DNA of 64,000 nucleotides from the NCBI RefSeq assembly GCF_013114825.1, contig NZ_JAAVLX010000003.1:744001-808000 (forward strand), read 5' to 3'. The position numbers and the translations under genes were made by a program. Below the pieces are notes generated by a model. That model saw nothing but the letters and a program-made list of their open reading frames with translations. It was not told the origin of the DNA and searched no databases. The stretch is from Bradyrhizobium australiense. GTDB taxonomy: Bacteria; Pseudomonadota; Alphaproteobacteria; Rhizobiales; Xanthobacteraceae. Below, in pieces: positions 17,928-26,049 of this stretch. How positions within the stretch are numbered: position 1 is the stretch's first letter; each line of letters opens with the position of its first letter.

Positions 17928-18013
17928 AGCCCGGATGGAGCGCAGCGCAATCCGGGAAAACTTTATCCGCTTGCACGAAAGTCCCGGATTTCGCTTCGCT
18001 GCATCCGGGCTAC
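17928..18013. repeat. TAGCCCGGATGGAGCGCAG hairpin repeat, copy 2
   Basis: Left arm starts at AGCCCGGATGGAGCGCAGCG (17928); right arm ends with CGCTTCGCTGCATCCGGGC and TACG (18013). It lies between the convergent pyrD and MATE genes, where a stem-loop could act as terminator, though there is no T-run. Confidence 0.85.
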
Positions 18014-18025
18014 GAACTATCCGGG

Positions 18026-19351
18026 CTATGACCCAAACGACTTCTTCAACAGCGCCGGATACCGCAGCGCCTCCAGCCCACCGCGCGCGGCGTAATGAAC
18101 CAGTAGCGCGCCCCACAATCCGGCATTGCCGAACGACCGCATCGCAAACCAGGCGGCGAGAAAGATCACCAGCGAAGCCACCATCAGATTGCGCATGTCG
18201 CGCGCCCAGGTGGCGCCGATATAGATGCCGTCAAACGCAAAGGCGAAGACGCCGAGCAACGGCGCAAAAATCACGAATGGCAAATAATCGCGCGCAATGC
18301 GCCGCACCTCCACGCTTGCGGTCATCATGTCGACAAATGCGGGCCCGAACAGCAGGAAGCAGGCGGCGACCGCGAGCGCGAAGCCAAAGCCCCACATGAC
18401 GACCAGCTTGACCGCCCCGGCGAACGCCGCCTTGTCGCGGGCGCCATAGGCACGGCCGCAGAGCTGCTCGGCGGCGTTGGCCAGGCCATCGAGGAAAAAG
18501 GCGCCGAACAGCAGAAAATTGTTGAGCACGGCATTGGCGGCGAGCGTCACGTCGCCGGCACGTGCGCCCTGCGCAGTGAAGAACAGAAACGCCGCGATCA
18601 GTGACGCGGTGCGGATCATGATATCGCGGTTGACCGAAAGCATCCGCATCAGCTTGGCCCGATCGAACAGCATCGCGCGGGAAATCGCGAGTTGCGCTTT
18701 CGAAAGGCGAAGGGCAATCAGCAGGCCGAGCATCAGGCCCGCGGCTTCCGCGGTCAGCGCGCCGATTGCAGCGCCGGCAATTCCGAAGTCGAGCGCCAGC
18801 ACCAGCACGGCGGTCGCCGCCACGTTGATGAGGTTGATGGTGATCTGCGTGCCGAGTGCCAGCTTGGCCCGCGCCTGCCCAACCAGCCATCCCAGCACGA
18901 CATAATTGCCGAGCGCCAGCGGCGCCGACCAGATCCGGACCGCGAAATACGTCTTTGCCGCACGCGTAGCGCTCTCGCTGCCGCCCATCGCGCCCAGCAG
19001 AACCGTTGCCAGCGGCATCTGCAGCGCAATCAGGGCCGCGCCGATCACGACGGCGACGATCAGTCCGCGCACCAGGATCGCGCGCAGTTCCGAGGCTTCG
19101 CCGGAGCCGAGCGATTGTGCCGTAAAGGCGACCGTGCTCATGCGGAGGAAGCCGAATAGCCAGAACATGCAGTCGAACAGCACTGAGGCCAAGGCGACGC
19201 CGCCGAGCAGCGTGGCATCGCCAAGCCTGCCGACCGCGGTGGTCGAGACAATTCCGATCAACGGCGTGGTCAGGTTCGCGACCATCGCGGGACCGGCGAT
19301 GGCAAAGACCTGTGCTGTCGCCACCTTGGATGGCTTTACAGGCGAATGCAT
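18026..19351 (-). CDS. MATE family multidrug exporter
   Basis: A 441-residue membrane protein with about twelve hydrophobic segments in two similar halves, of the MATE exporter family (NorM/DinF-like), which exports drugs or metabolites in exchange for Na+ or H+. Early residues IAGPAMVANLTTPLIGIVST match the family's first helix, and the halves repeat around the middle. It starts two bases after the stop of the RNase Z-like gene and is the last gene of a minus-strand run with DUF6460 and DNA ligase. Its cargo is unknown. Confidence 0.9.
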   Translation of the reverse strand: MHSPVKPSKVATAQVFAIAGPAMVANLTTPLIGIVSTTAVGRLGDATLLGGVALASVLFDCMFWLFGFLRMSTVAFTAQSLGSGEASELRAILVRGLIVAVVIGAALIALQMPLATVLLGAMGGSESATRAAKTYFAVRIWSAPLALGNYVVLGWLVGQARAKLALGTQITINLINVAATAVLVLALDFGIAGAAIGALTAEAAGLMLGLLIALRLSKAQLAISRAMLFDRAKLMRMLSVNRDIMIRTASLIAAFLFFTAQGARAGDVTLAANAVLNNFLLFGAFFLDGLANAAEQLCGRAYGARDKAAFAGAVKLVVMWGFGFALAVAACFLLFGPAFVDMMTASVEVRRIARDYLPFVIFAPLLGVFAFAFDGIYIGATWARDMRNLMVASLVIFLAAWFAMRSFGNAGLWGALLVHYAARGGLEALRYPALLKKSFGS

Positions 19352-19353
19352 AC

Positions 19354-20088
19354 CTAGAGCTCGACGACCATGCCGTCTTCGGCAGCAGTGTAGGGCAACT
19401 CGCCCAGCCGCCCGAGCATGTCGTCGCTCATATGCGTCAGCACCAGCCGCTTGGCGTTGATCTCCGGCAGGTGCGCTTCCAGCGTTTTCAGACTGAGGTG
19501 GTTCTTGACGGTCTTGTCGTAGTAAAACGTTTCCGCAATGAACAGGTCAGCATTGCGAGCCGCCGGGATCAGTGTATCGGTCCATTCGGTGTCTGCGCTG
19601 TAGGTGATGATACGCCCCTCGGCTTCGACACGGTAAGCCAGAAAGGGCCCGCCGGATTCGCCGTGAACCACTGGATGCGGCGTGACCTTGACCTCGCCAA
19701 ATGTGCGACTTTGCTCCGGTTCAAGCGCAACAACCGAGAAATCAAAACGCTGTTTTGTCTTGGAGGAATGCTCGAACAGCGCTTCCATCAGATTGGGCAG
19801 CTTCGTCTCGATGCCCTGCGGGCCGGCAATGACGAGCGGGCGCGAGCGGCGCGTGAACTGCGCATCCAGCAGCAGGAATGGCAGGCCGCCAAAATGGTCG
19901 CCGTGGAAATGCGTGATCAGGATCAGATCGATCGCGTCGCGCGCGATGCCGAGGCGCTTCAGCGCCGGCAGTGACGACGCGCCGCAATCGATCAGGAAAT
20001 TGACGCTGCTACCTGTGACGTGGAAGCAGGTATTATACCTGCCACCGGAGCCGAGCGCATCGCCGCAGCCGACAAATCGCAATTGCAT
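19354..20088 (-). CDS. MBL-fold metallo-hydrolase (RNase Z-like)
   Basis: A 244-residue metallo-beta-lactamase-fold hydrolase. The zinc motif HFHGDH is in LILITHFHGDHFGGLPFLL, with further metal residues in HPVVHGESGG and the closing LTHMSDDM. The opening QLRFVGCGDALGSGGRYNT is typical of the RNase Z/elaC-like group, but the exosite arm of tRNase Z is not obvious, so it may be a related phosphodiesterase. It lies 24 bases after DUF6460 and two bases before the MATE gene. Confidence 0.9.
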   Translation of the reverse strand: MQLRFVGCGDALGSGGRYNTCFHVTGSSVNFLIDCGASSLPALKRLGIARDAIDLILITHFHGDHFGGLPFLLLDAQFTRRSRPLVIAGPQGIETKLPNLMEALFEHSSKTKQRFDFSVVALEPEQSRTFGEVKVTPHPVVHGESGGPFLAYRVEAEGRIITYSADTEWTDTLIPAARNADLFIAETFYYDKTVKNHLSLKTLEAHLPEINAKRLVLTHMSDDMLGRLGELPYTAAEDGMVVEL

Positions 20089-20112
20089 CGGCTGCCACCG
20101 CCCAACGAGTTA

Positions 20113-20415
20113 CTATCGCCCGCGCGGGGCGCCGAACAGCCGCGACAGCAGCCAGATCGGGATCACGATGACGGCGCCGAGCAGGAAGTAGCGCCACAGC
20201 CAATTGACGGCGTCGAAGCCGAGATCCCACAGCCGCCGGAACAGGGTCTGGATGCTATGCAGGATATTCCAGGGATCGAAACCGATGGCGGCGAGCACCA
20301 CGCCGACCAGGATCGACAACAGGATCAGCCGGAACGCCACCGACAGCGGCGAGCCGCCGAGAAAACGGTACAGGCCGTCATTGCTGGCCGGTAGGTCTCT
20401 GACGTCGTTGGGCAT
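20113..20415 (-). CDS. DUF6460 membrane protein
   Basis: A 100-residue protein with an N-terminal SPLSVAFRLILLSILVGVVLAAIGFDPW block and a second helix YFLLGAVIVIPIWLLSRLFG, matching the DUF6460 family of small inner-membrane proteins in alphaproteobacteria. GAGGAG is just before the ATG at 20415 and sets the start. The gene follows the DNA ligase by 95 bases and precedes the RNase Z-like hydrolase by 24. Function unknown. Confidence 0.8.
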   Translation of the reverse strand: MPNDVRDLPASNDGLYRFLGGSPLSVAFRLILLSILVGVVLAAIGFDPWNILHSIQTLFRRLWDLGFDAVNWLWRYFLLGAVIVIPIWLLSRLFGAPRGR

Positions 20416-20510
20416 CGGCTTCTCCTCGCGGTGATGTGCATTATAGGCGCGGCGGGGCACATGGGAAACCCGTTCGTGTCAATCAATGGCCGCCATGCGC
20501 CGTCGGAATG

Positions 20511-22370
20511 TTAATTTGCTGTCACGTCCTTCAGCATCCGCTCCAGCGTTTCCAGCCGGTCGGCCTCGCGCGGCGGCTTGTCCCAGCGCAGCCGGCTGAT
20601 GCGTGGAAACCTCATCGCAACGCCGGATTTGTGCCGCGGCGAGCGGGCCAGCCCCTCGAACGCGACTTCCAGCACCAGGCCCTGATCCGGCTCATGCACG
20701 ACATGGCGCACGGGGCCGAATTTTTCCGTCGTGTTGCGGCGGACGAAACGGTCGATCTGCAACAGCTCTTCATCTGTGAAGCCGAAATAGGCTTTTCCGA
20801 CCGGCACCAGCTGTTCGCCATCCTCGCCTGAGGTCCAGACGCCGAAGGTGTAGTCCGAATAATAGGATGAGCGTTTGCCATGGCCGCGCTGCGCATACAT
20901 CAGCACGGCATCAATGATGTGCGGATCGCGCTTCCATTTCCACCACTGGCCCTTGGGCCGGCCCGGCAGATACGGCGCGTCGCGGCGCTTCAGCATCACG
21001 CCCTCGACGGCATCAGCGTCCTCACCCGCGCCGGCATTGGCGGGATTGGCGCGCGCCGCCATCAGCACATCCCAGCTATCGAAGGCGATCGTCGGCGACA
21101 AATCGATGCGCGGATCGCGCAGCTTTTTGACGAAGGCCTCGAGATGGGCGCGGCGCTCGACAAACGGCAGTTCGCGCAGATCGTTCTCGTCATCGCCGAG
21201 CAGGTCGTAGGCGCGCAGATGAATCGGAAAATCCTTCATCAGCTTCGGCGAGACGACTTTCCGGTTCAGCCGCTGCTGCAGCACGTTGAACGTCTGCACG
21301 CGGCCCTCGCGCAATACCAATAGCTCGCCGTCGATGGCGCCGGGCAGGTGCAGCGACGGCACGAGGTCGGGGAAGCTCTTGGTGATGTCCTCGCCGGTGC
21401 GCGAATAGAGCCGCGCCTGCATGTGGCCGCGTTCGTCGCGGCCCGCGACCGCCTGCACGCGAATGCCGTCCCATTTCCATTCCGCGATGAAATCGGCCGG
21501 ATCGAGCGTCGCGAAATCCGCATCCTCGATCGCATGCGCCAGCATCACCGGGCGGAACGGCGCCGGATCGCGGTTGACCGGCTTGTCGCCACGGCCTTCC
21601 AGCCATGCGAATAGTTCCAGATAGGGCGGGGCAAGCCCCGGCCACATCAGTTCGATCTCGTGTGGGTCCTTATTCCCGAGCGCGGCCGCGGCGGTCTTCG
21701 CGAGCCGCGCCGATATCCCGATCCGCATCGCGCCGGTGACGAGCTTTAACAGCGCCCAGCGGCCGGTCTCGTCGAGTTCGTCGAGCCAGCGCGCGAGCTG
21801 TTTTGGGAGGTCGGTCTTGCCGAGCGTGCGAAGGGTGGTGACGACTTCGGAGAGGGTGGGGGGAGGCGGGTTGTTGTGAAGATTGCTGGTGCGGAGTCGA
21901 TCATCACTAGCACTACCCGCAGGGTGGCCCTCTCCCTGACTCTCCCCCCCAAGAGGGGAGGGAACGGAGAGAGTCTTGCCTGTGGCTTTCGACTTGTCCG
22001 GCGATGACAGCGCAGCACTCAACTGCGCTCCCTCCCCCCTCGCGGTGGAGGGCTGGGGAGAGGGGTGGCCCAGCAAAGATTCGCAGTAATCTCCCCCGCC
22101 CTTCGACCACATCAGCGCGACCGTCTCGGATAAATCGCCGACATAATCATAGGACAGTCCGAACAACACTGGATCGGTACGATCCATGATCATATCGCGG
22201 ATCAGCCCCGGCTTGGCATGCTTGAACGACAGCGCGCCGGTCAGCGCCGCCAGCGCGTAGCCGCGGTCGGGATCGGGCGTATCGCGGAAATAGGCCGTGA
22301 TCAGCCGCAGCTTGTTGTTGCGGCCGGGCTCATAGGCGAGACGGTCCAACAGTTCGGCAAAGCGGTTCAT
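20511..22370 (-). CDS. ATP-dependent DNA ligase of the LIG/EXO/LHR/MPE repair set, with in-frame repeat insertion
   Basis: A 619-residue ATP-dependent DNA ligase of the 'cisplatin damage response' type. The nucleotidyltransferase lysine is K299 in EWKWDGIR; RLYSRTGEDIT, LRAYDLLGDD and EGVMLKRRD follow as other ligase motifs, and the OB domain runs to the end. Residues about 97-165 are an unusual Pro/Ser/Gly-rich segment (PSPQPSTARGEGAQLS... to the N of LHNNPPPPTL) whose DNA looks like an intergenic repeat (see that entry); it sits between the N-terminal domain and the normal TLSEVVTTLRTLGK helix. The gene starts four bases before the exonuclease stop (ATGA overlap). Ligase with the partner exonuclease, helicase and phosphoesterase forms a known four-protein repair set. 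Confidence 0.92.
   Translation of the reverse strand: MNRFAELLDRLAYEPGRNNKLRLITAYFRDTPDPDRGYALAALTGALSFKHAKPGLIRDMIMDRTDPVLFGLSYDYVGDLSETVALMWSKGGGDYCESLLGHPSPQPSTARGEGAQLSAALSSPDKSKATGKTLSVPSPLGGESQGEGHPAGSASDDRLRTSNLHNNPPPPTLSEVVTTLRTLGKTDLPKQLARWLDELDETGRWALLKLVTGAMRIGISARLAKTAAAALGNKDPHEIELMWPGLAPPYLELFAWLEGRGDKPVNRDPAPFRPVMLAHAIEDADFATLDPADFIAEWKWDGIRVQAVAGRDERGHMQARLYSRTGEDITKSFPDLVPSLHLPGAIDGELLVLREGRVQTFNVLQQRLNRKVVSPKLMKDFPIHLRAYDLLGDDENDLRELPFVERRAHLEAFVKKLRDPRIDLSPTIAFDSWDVLMAARANPANAGAGEDADAVEGVMLKRRDAPYLPGRPKGQWWKWKRDPHIIDAVLMYAQRGHGKRSSYYSDYTFGVWTSGEDGEQLVPVGKAYFGFTDEELLQIDRFVRRNTTEKFGPVRHVVHEPDQGLVLEVAFEGLARSPRHKSGVAMRFPRISRLRWDKPPREADRLETLERMLKDVTAN
21923..22070. repeat. Repeat element inside the ligase gene, in frame
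   Basis: The DNA has GC-rich ends (left GGGTGGCCCTCTCCCTGACT, right GGCTGGGGAGAGGGGTGGCC) that read as loose inverted copies of each other, and internal CTCCCCCC/GGGGAGGG and CTCCCTCCCCCC/GGTGGAGGG runs like the intergenic repeats at 25862 and 29529. The ligase frame stays open through it. The ends are my estimate; the extra protein segment spans about 21878-22082. Confidence 0.65.
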
Positions 22371-23404
22371 GCCTCGGCCTCGTCAGCCGCGATCACCTCG
22401 TGCTCTTCCTCGTCGCCATAGCCGACGAGATCGAGCGGCCGCGCGGCAAGTCCGCGCGCCTTGCACCAATGCACCAGCGCGTCTTCCTGCCCATGCGTGA
22501 CCCAGACCTCGCCCGCGCCGGTGGCCTCAATGGTCGCGGTCAACCCGTCCCAGTCGGCATGGTCCGAGATCACCAGCGGCAGTTCGACGCCGCGCTGGCG
22601 GGCGCGCGCCCGCACCCGCATCCAGCCCGAGGCAAATGCCGTGACCGGATCGGGGAAACGTCTGGTCCAGATATCCGATGTGGCCTGTGGCGGCGCCAGC
22701 GTGATGGTGCCGGCGAGATCGGCTTTCTTCATTCCCCTCACCAGCCGCAACTCGCCGAGCGCGACGCCGCGGCTCTCATAGTAGCGCGTGATCGCTTCCA
22801 TCGCGCCATGCAGATAGACCGGCGCGTCATAACCTTGCTCGCGCAACAGCGCGATCACGCGCTGCGCCTTGCCGAGCGAATAGGCTCCGACCAAATGCGC
22901 GCGCTCCGGAAACAGCGCGACCGAGGCCAGCAATTTCTTCACCTCATCCGCCGCATTGCCATGGCGGAAAACTGGCAGGCCAAAGGTGGCCTCGGTGATG
23001 AAGACGTCGCAGGGCACGACTTCGAATGGCGTGCAGGTCGGATCGATGGCGTCCTTGTAGTCGCCGGAAGCGACGATGCAGAGGTCCTTGCAGGAAACCG
23101 CAATCTGAGCCGAGCCCAGTACGTGGCCCGCGGGGTGAAATTTTATGGTGACGTCGCCGAGCTGGATTTCTTCGCCATAGCGAATGGCTTGGGTGGTGCG
23201 CGCAAAATTGTCGCCGTAGCGCAAGCGCATCATGTCGAGCGTTTCCTGCGTCGCCAGGACCGCGCCATGGCCGGGCCGGGCATGATCGGAATGGCCGTGG
23301 GTAATCACGGCGCGCTCGACCGGGCGAACGGGATCGATATGGAAGCCGCCCGGCTTGCAGCACAGGCCGGCGGGAAGGGGGATCAGGATATCCTGCGGAC
23401 GCAT
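22367..23404 (-). CDS. Ligase-associated MBL-fold DNA exonuclease
   Basis: A 345-residue metallo-beta-lactamase-fold nuclease of the ligase-associated exonuclease family. The HxHxDH zinc motif is ITHGHSDHARPGHG near residue 38, followed by YGEEIQLGDVTIKFHPAGHVLGSAQI and a C-terminal VISDHADWDGL with metal residues. The start MRPQDILIPLPAGLCCKPGG at 23404 matches family starts; the frame continues upstream through a repeat but that is not supported. The stop overlaps the ligase ATG by four bases, so the two are co-translated. In the Pseudomonas putida set this protein is called EXO. Confidence 0.92.
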   Translation of the reverse strand: MRPQDILIPLPAGLCCKPGGFHIDPVRPVERAVITHGHSDHARPGHGAVLATQETLDMMRLRYGDNFARTTQAIRYGEEIQLGDVTIKFHPAGHVLGSAQIAVSCKDLCIVASGDYKDAIDPTCTPFEVVPCDVFITEATFGLPVFRHGNAADEVKKLLASVALFPERAHLVGAYSLGKAQRVIALLREQGYDAPVYLHGAMEAITRYYESRGVALGELRLVRGMKKADLAGTITLAPPQATSDIWTRRFPDPVTAFASGWMRVRARARQRGVELPLVISDHADWDGLTATIEATGAGEVWVTHGQEDALVHWCKARGLAARPLDLVGYGDEEEHEVIAADEAEA

Positions 23405-23440
23405 CCAACTTATATAGGAAGCCTTGCGACGAATTTTACC

Positions 23441-23558
23441 CGTCATGCGCAGGCTTGACCCGCGCATCCATCTGCCGGAAAAATCTTTGATGGATTGCCG
23501 GGGCGCAGACAAGTTTACGTAGTCTGCACAAGGCAAACTACTATGCCCGGCAATGACA
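23441..23558. repeat. Intergenic repeat (GGCTTGACCCGCGC...GATGGATTGCCGGGG type), fuller copy
   Basis: Ends GTCATGCGCAGGCTTGACCC and the closing GCCCGGCAATGACA are inverted relatives, and the middle has GATGGATTGCCGGGG and an AGTTTACGTAGTCTGCAC stem. It shares two phrases with the shorter copy at 13780-13852. It fills the gap between the divergent exonuclease and methyltransferase genes, where the promoters of both should be. Confidence 0.75.
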
Positions 23559-23570
23559 AGTTTGGAACCC

Positions 23571-24497
23571 ATGCCTGCCCGCCTGTTTCTGTCCTCCGGC
23601 GATCTGATGGCCGACCGCCGATTCGAGTTCGCGCGCGATCTGCAATTGAAGGGCGATCTTGCGGCCGCCGCCGATCTGCTGCTGCAGGCGATCGAACTGG
23701 CGCCGAATTTCACGTCCGCCTGGTTCACGCTTGCCGATATCCACGAACAACTCGGCGAGCATGATGCGGCGGTTGCAGCATTCCGCCAGGCGCAGGCCAG
23801 CGACCCCGGCGACCGTCACGGCTCGGGGCTTCGATTGATGCGGCTCGGCGCTGAACCATTAGGCGGCATGCCGCAGGCCTATGTGCAAACCCTGTTCGAT
23901 CAATATGCGCCGCGGTTCGAAACCTCGCTGGTGGACGATCTTGGTTATCGCGGCCCGGCGCTGCTGTTCAAGGCGGTGCTGTCGGTGCGATCAGCGGCGC
24001 GCAAGCCGGCGTTCTTCAAGCGCGCGATCGACCTCGGCTGCGGCACCGGGCTCGCAGCATCGGCGTTTGCCAGGGCAGTCGACCATTTCATCGGCGTCGA
24101 TCTGTCGCCGCGCATGATCGAGCGGGCGCGCGGCACGGGCCGCTATGCTGAGCTGGAAATCGCGGACATGTTGCAGGGGCTACGCGCGAGGCCGGACGCC
24201 AGCGCCGATCTCATTCTCGCGGCGGATGCGATGGTCTATGTCGCCGACATCGCGCCGGTGCTGGTGGAAGCAGCGCGTGTGCTTGCGCCGGGCGGTCTGC
24301 TTGCTTTTACCGCGGAGACCCATGACGGCGAAGGCGTCATCATCGGTCAAGGGCTGCGCTACGCCCATGCTGCCGCTTACGTGCGTGCTTCGGTCGAGGG
24401 CGCGGGCCTTAAATTATCCCTGATCGAGGATTGCTCCGCCCGCAATGAATACAACGCTCCCGTTCCGGGCCTGGTCGCCGTCGCCGCCCACACTTGA
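23571..24497 (+). CDS. TPR-containing class I methyltransferase
   Basis: A 308-residue protein. The N-terminal part (about 10-90) has tetratricopeptide-type helices (GDLAAAADLLLQAIELAPNF, LGEHDAAVAAFRQAQASDPG). The C-terminal part is a class I SAM methyltransferase: AIDLGCGTGLAASAFA is the SAM motif I, followed by FIGVDLSPRMIERARG and ADLILAADAMVYVAD. It is of the family sometimes linked to Zn-finger or ubiquinone-type methyltransferases, but the target is unknown. The ATG at 23571 follows a weak GGAA; another at 23553 lies in repeat DNA. It separates the two halves of the repair gene set, as does the next gene. Confidence 0.85.
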   Translation: MPARLFLSSGDLMADRRFEFARDLQLKGDLAAAADLLLQAIELAPNFTSAWFTLADIHEQLGEHDAAVAAFRQAQASDPGDRHGSGLRLMRLGAEPLGGMPQAYVQTLFDQYAPRFETSLVDDLGYRGPALLFKAVLSVRSAARKPAFFKRAIDLGCGTGLAASAFARAVDHFIGVDLSPRMIERARGTGRYAELEIADMLQGLRARPDASADLILAADAMVYVADIAPVLVEAARVLAPGGLLAFTAETHDGEGVIIGQGLRYAHAAAYVRASVEGAGLKLSLIEDCSARNEYNAPVPGLVAVAAHT

Positions 24498-24521
24498 GTC
24501 TAGACGCTACGATTTCCGCCC

Positions 24522-24545
24522 TGCGAAATGAGGCGGACTTTCGCA
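24522..24545. promoter_or_regulatory. Inverted repeat TGCGAAA-N10-TTTCGCA
   Basis: A perfect 7-bp inverted repeat (24522-24528 and 24539-24545) lies 77 bases before the solute-binding protein start and just after the methyltransferase stop. It could be a regulator site or a terminator-like hairpin; there is no T-run. No regulator is nearby to pair it with. Confidence 0.35.
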
Positions 24546-24622
24546 AGCGGCATGGCCGTCAGTTGGCTATTGCCGACGTCTCCGGAATGTAGATCATTGC
24601 GCGCAACCAAGGGAGAACAACA

Positions 24623-25852
24623 ATGAACAAGAAACAAACCCGCCGTGAATTCGGCGCTACCGCGCTCGCCACCGCTTTTGCATCAACCATGCCCGCGCCT
24701 TTCGTCTGGGCGGCGGAGAAAAAATACGACCCCGGCGCGAGCGACACCGAAATCAAGATCGGGCAGACCGTGCCGCATTCCGGCCCCGGCTCGCTCTACG
24801 GCGTGCTCGGCCGCGTCGGCGAAGCCTATTTTCAGATGCTGAACGAAAAGGGCGGCATCAACGGACGCAAGGTGAAATTCTTCACCATGGACGACGCCTA
24901 CAGTGCGCCGAAATGCGTCGAGGCGACGAGGCGGCTGGTCGAGCAGGAGGAAGTGCTGGCGCTGTACGGCTCGCTCGGCACCGCGCCGCAGACCGCCGTG
25001 CACAAATATCTCAATTCGAAGGGCGTGCCGCAGCTCTTGCTCAATACCGGCGCGTCGAAATGGAACGATCCGAAGAATTTCAAATGGACCATGGCGGGCC
25101 TGCCGCTCTATCCGACCGAAGCACGCATCCTCGCCCGGCATGTCGTGAGCGTGAAGCCGAACGCGAAGATCGGCATTCTCTACCAGAACGACGATTTCGG
25201 CCGCGACTTCCTCGGCCCGTTCAAGAAGGTGCTGGCGGATGCCGGCGGCACCGCCAAGGTGATCATGGAGCAGACCTACGATCTGACCGAGCCGACGATC
25301 GATTCGCAGATCATCAATCTCTCGAAATCCGGCGCTGACGCCTTCTACAACATTTCGACCGGCAAAGCCTCGTCGCAGTCGATCCGCAAAGTGGCCGAAC
25401 TCGGCTGGAAGCCGCTACACCTGTTGTCGGCAGGCTCGACCGGCCGCTCGATTCTTGCCGCCGCCGGCCTCGAGAACGCAACCGGCATCGTCGCCATCAG
25501 ATATGCCAAGGAAGTCGGCGTGCCGCGCTTCGAGAAGGATCCGGACGTGATGGCGTTCGAGGAGCTGCGCAAGAAATATCTGCCGAATGTCGATCCCGAC
25601 AACACCATCGCCTTTGCAGGCTATGGCCAGGTGGCGTCGATGGCGGAGATCCTGCGCCGCTGCGGCGATGAACTCACCCGCGCCAATGTGCTGAAGCAGG
25701 CGACGATGCTGGCGGGCTTCCACTCGCCGTATTTCCTCGACGGCGTCAATTTCAGCTACACGCCCGAGGACTACACGCCGATGAAGACGCTCTATATCTC
25801 GATCTTCAACGGCAAGGACTGGGATATCTCGGATAAGCCGGTGACGGAATAG
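24623..25852 (+). CDS. Branched-chain amino-acid type ABC substrate-binding protein, Tat signal
   Basis: A 409-residue type I periplasmic binding protein of the LivK group. The N-terminus MNKKQTRREFGATALATAFA has a twin-arginine motif (TRREFGATAL) and cleavage near VWAA, so it is likely exported by Tat. The mature protein has IGQTVPHSGPGSLYG, AYFQMLNEKGGINGRKV and the two lobes typical of LivK proteins that bind amino acids or aromatic acids. No permease or ATPase is adjacent, so partners are elsewhere. GGGAGAACAAC precedes the ATG. It sits between the repair methyltransferase and helicase genes without obvious link. Confidence 0.88.
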   Translation: MNKKQTRREFGATALATAFASTMPAPFVWAAEKKYDPGASDTEIKIGQTVPHSGPGSLYGVLGRVGEAYFQMLNEKGGINGRKVKFFTMDDAYSAPKCVEATRRLVEQEEVLALYGSLGTAPQTAVHKYLNSKGVPQLLLNTGASKWNDPKNFKWTMAGLPLYPTEARILARHVVSVKPNAKIGILYQNDDFGRDFLGPFKKVLADAGGTAKVIMEQTYDLTEPTIDSQIINLSKSGADAFYNISTGKASSQSIRKVAELGWKPLHLLSAGSTGRSILAAAGLENATGIVAIRYAKEVGVPRFEKDPDVMAFEELRKKYLPNVDPDNTIAFAGYGQVASMAEILRRCGDELTRANVLKQATMLAGFHSPYFLDGVNFSYTPEDYTPMKTLYISIFNGKDWDISDKPVTE

Positions 25853-25861
25853 GGCGACTTC

Positions 25862-26002
25862 TCCCTCTCCCCCGTTCTTCACGGGGGAAGGTCGGGGTGA
25901 GGGGCTCCCTCCGCGAAGACGGTGACAGACGAACTCGCGGAGAGAGCCCCTCACCCGGCGCTGCGCGCCGACCTCTCCCCGCGAAGCGCGTGGCGAGGTG
26001 AT
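25862..26002. repeat. CTCCCC/GGGGAG intergenic repeat, copy in the helicase 5' gap
   Basis: Left part CTCTCCCCCGTTCTTCACGG and GGGGAAGGTCGGGGTGAGGGG; right part GCCCCTCACCC ... CCGACCTCTCCCCGCG read back as an inverted copy with some differences. It ends about 48 bases before the helicase start. Family resemblance to the elements at 26275 (inside the helicase) and 29529. Confidence 0.75.
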
Positions 26003-26049
26003 TTCCGAGGCCCTCGACGAACCCGCTCCGACGGCTTACCTCTCCTGGT

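Noticed and set aside
23405..23728. Upstream extension of the exonuclease frame
   Set aside because: It runs through repeat DNA and into the methyltransferase gene on the other strand; the family start is at 23404.
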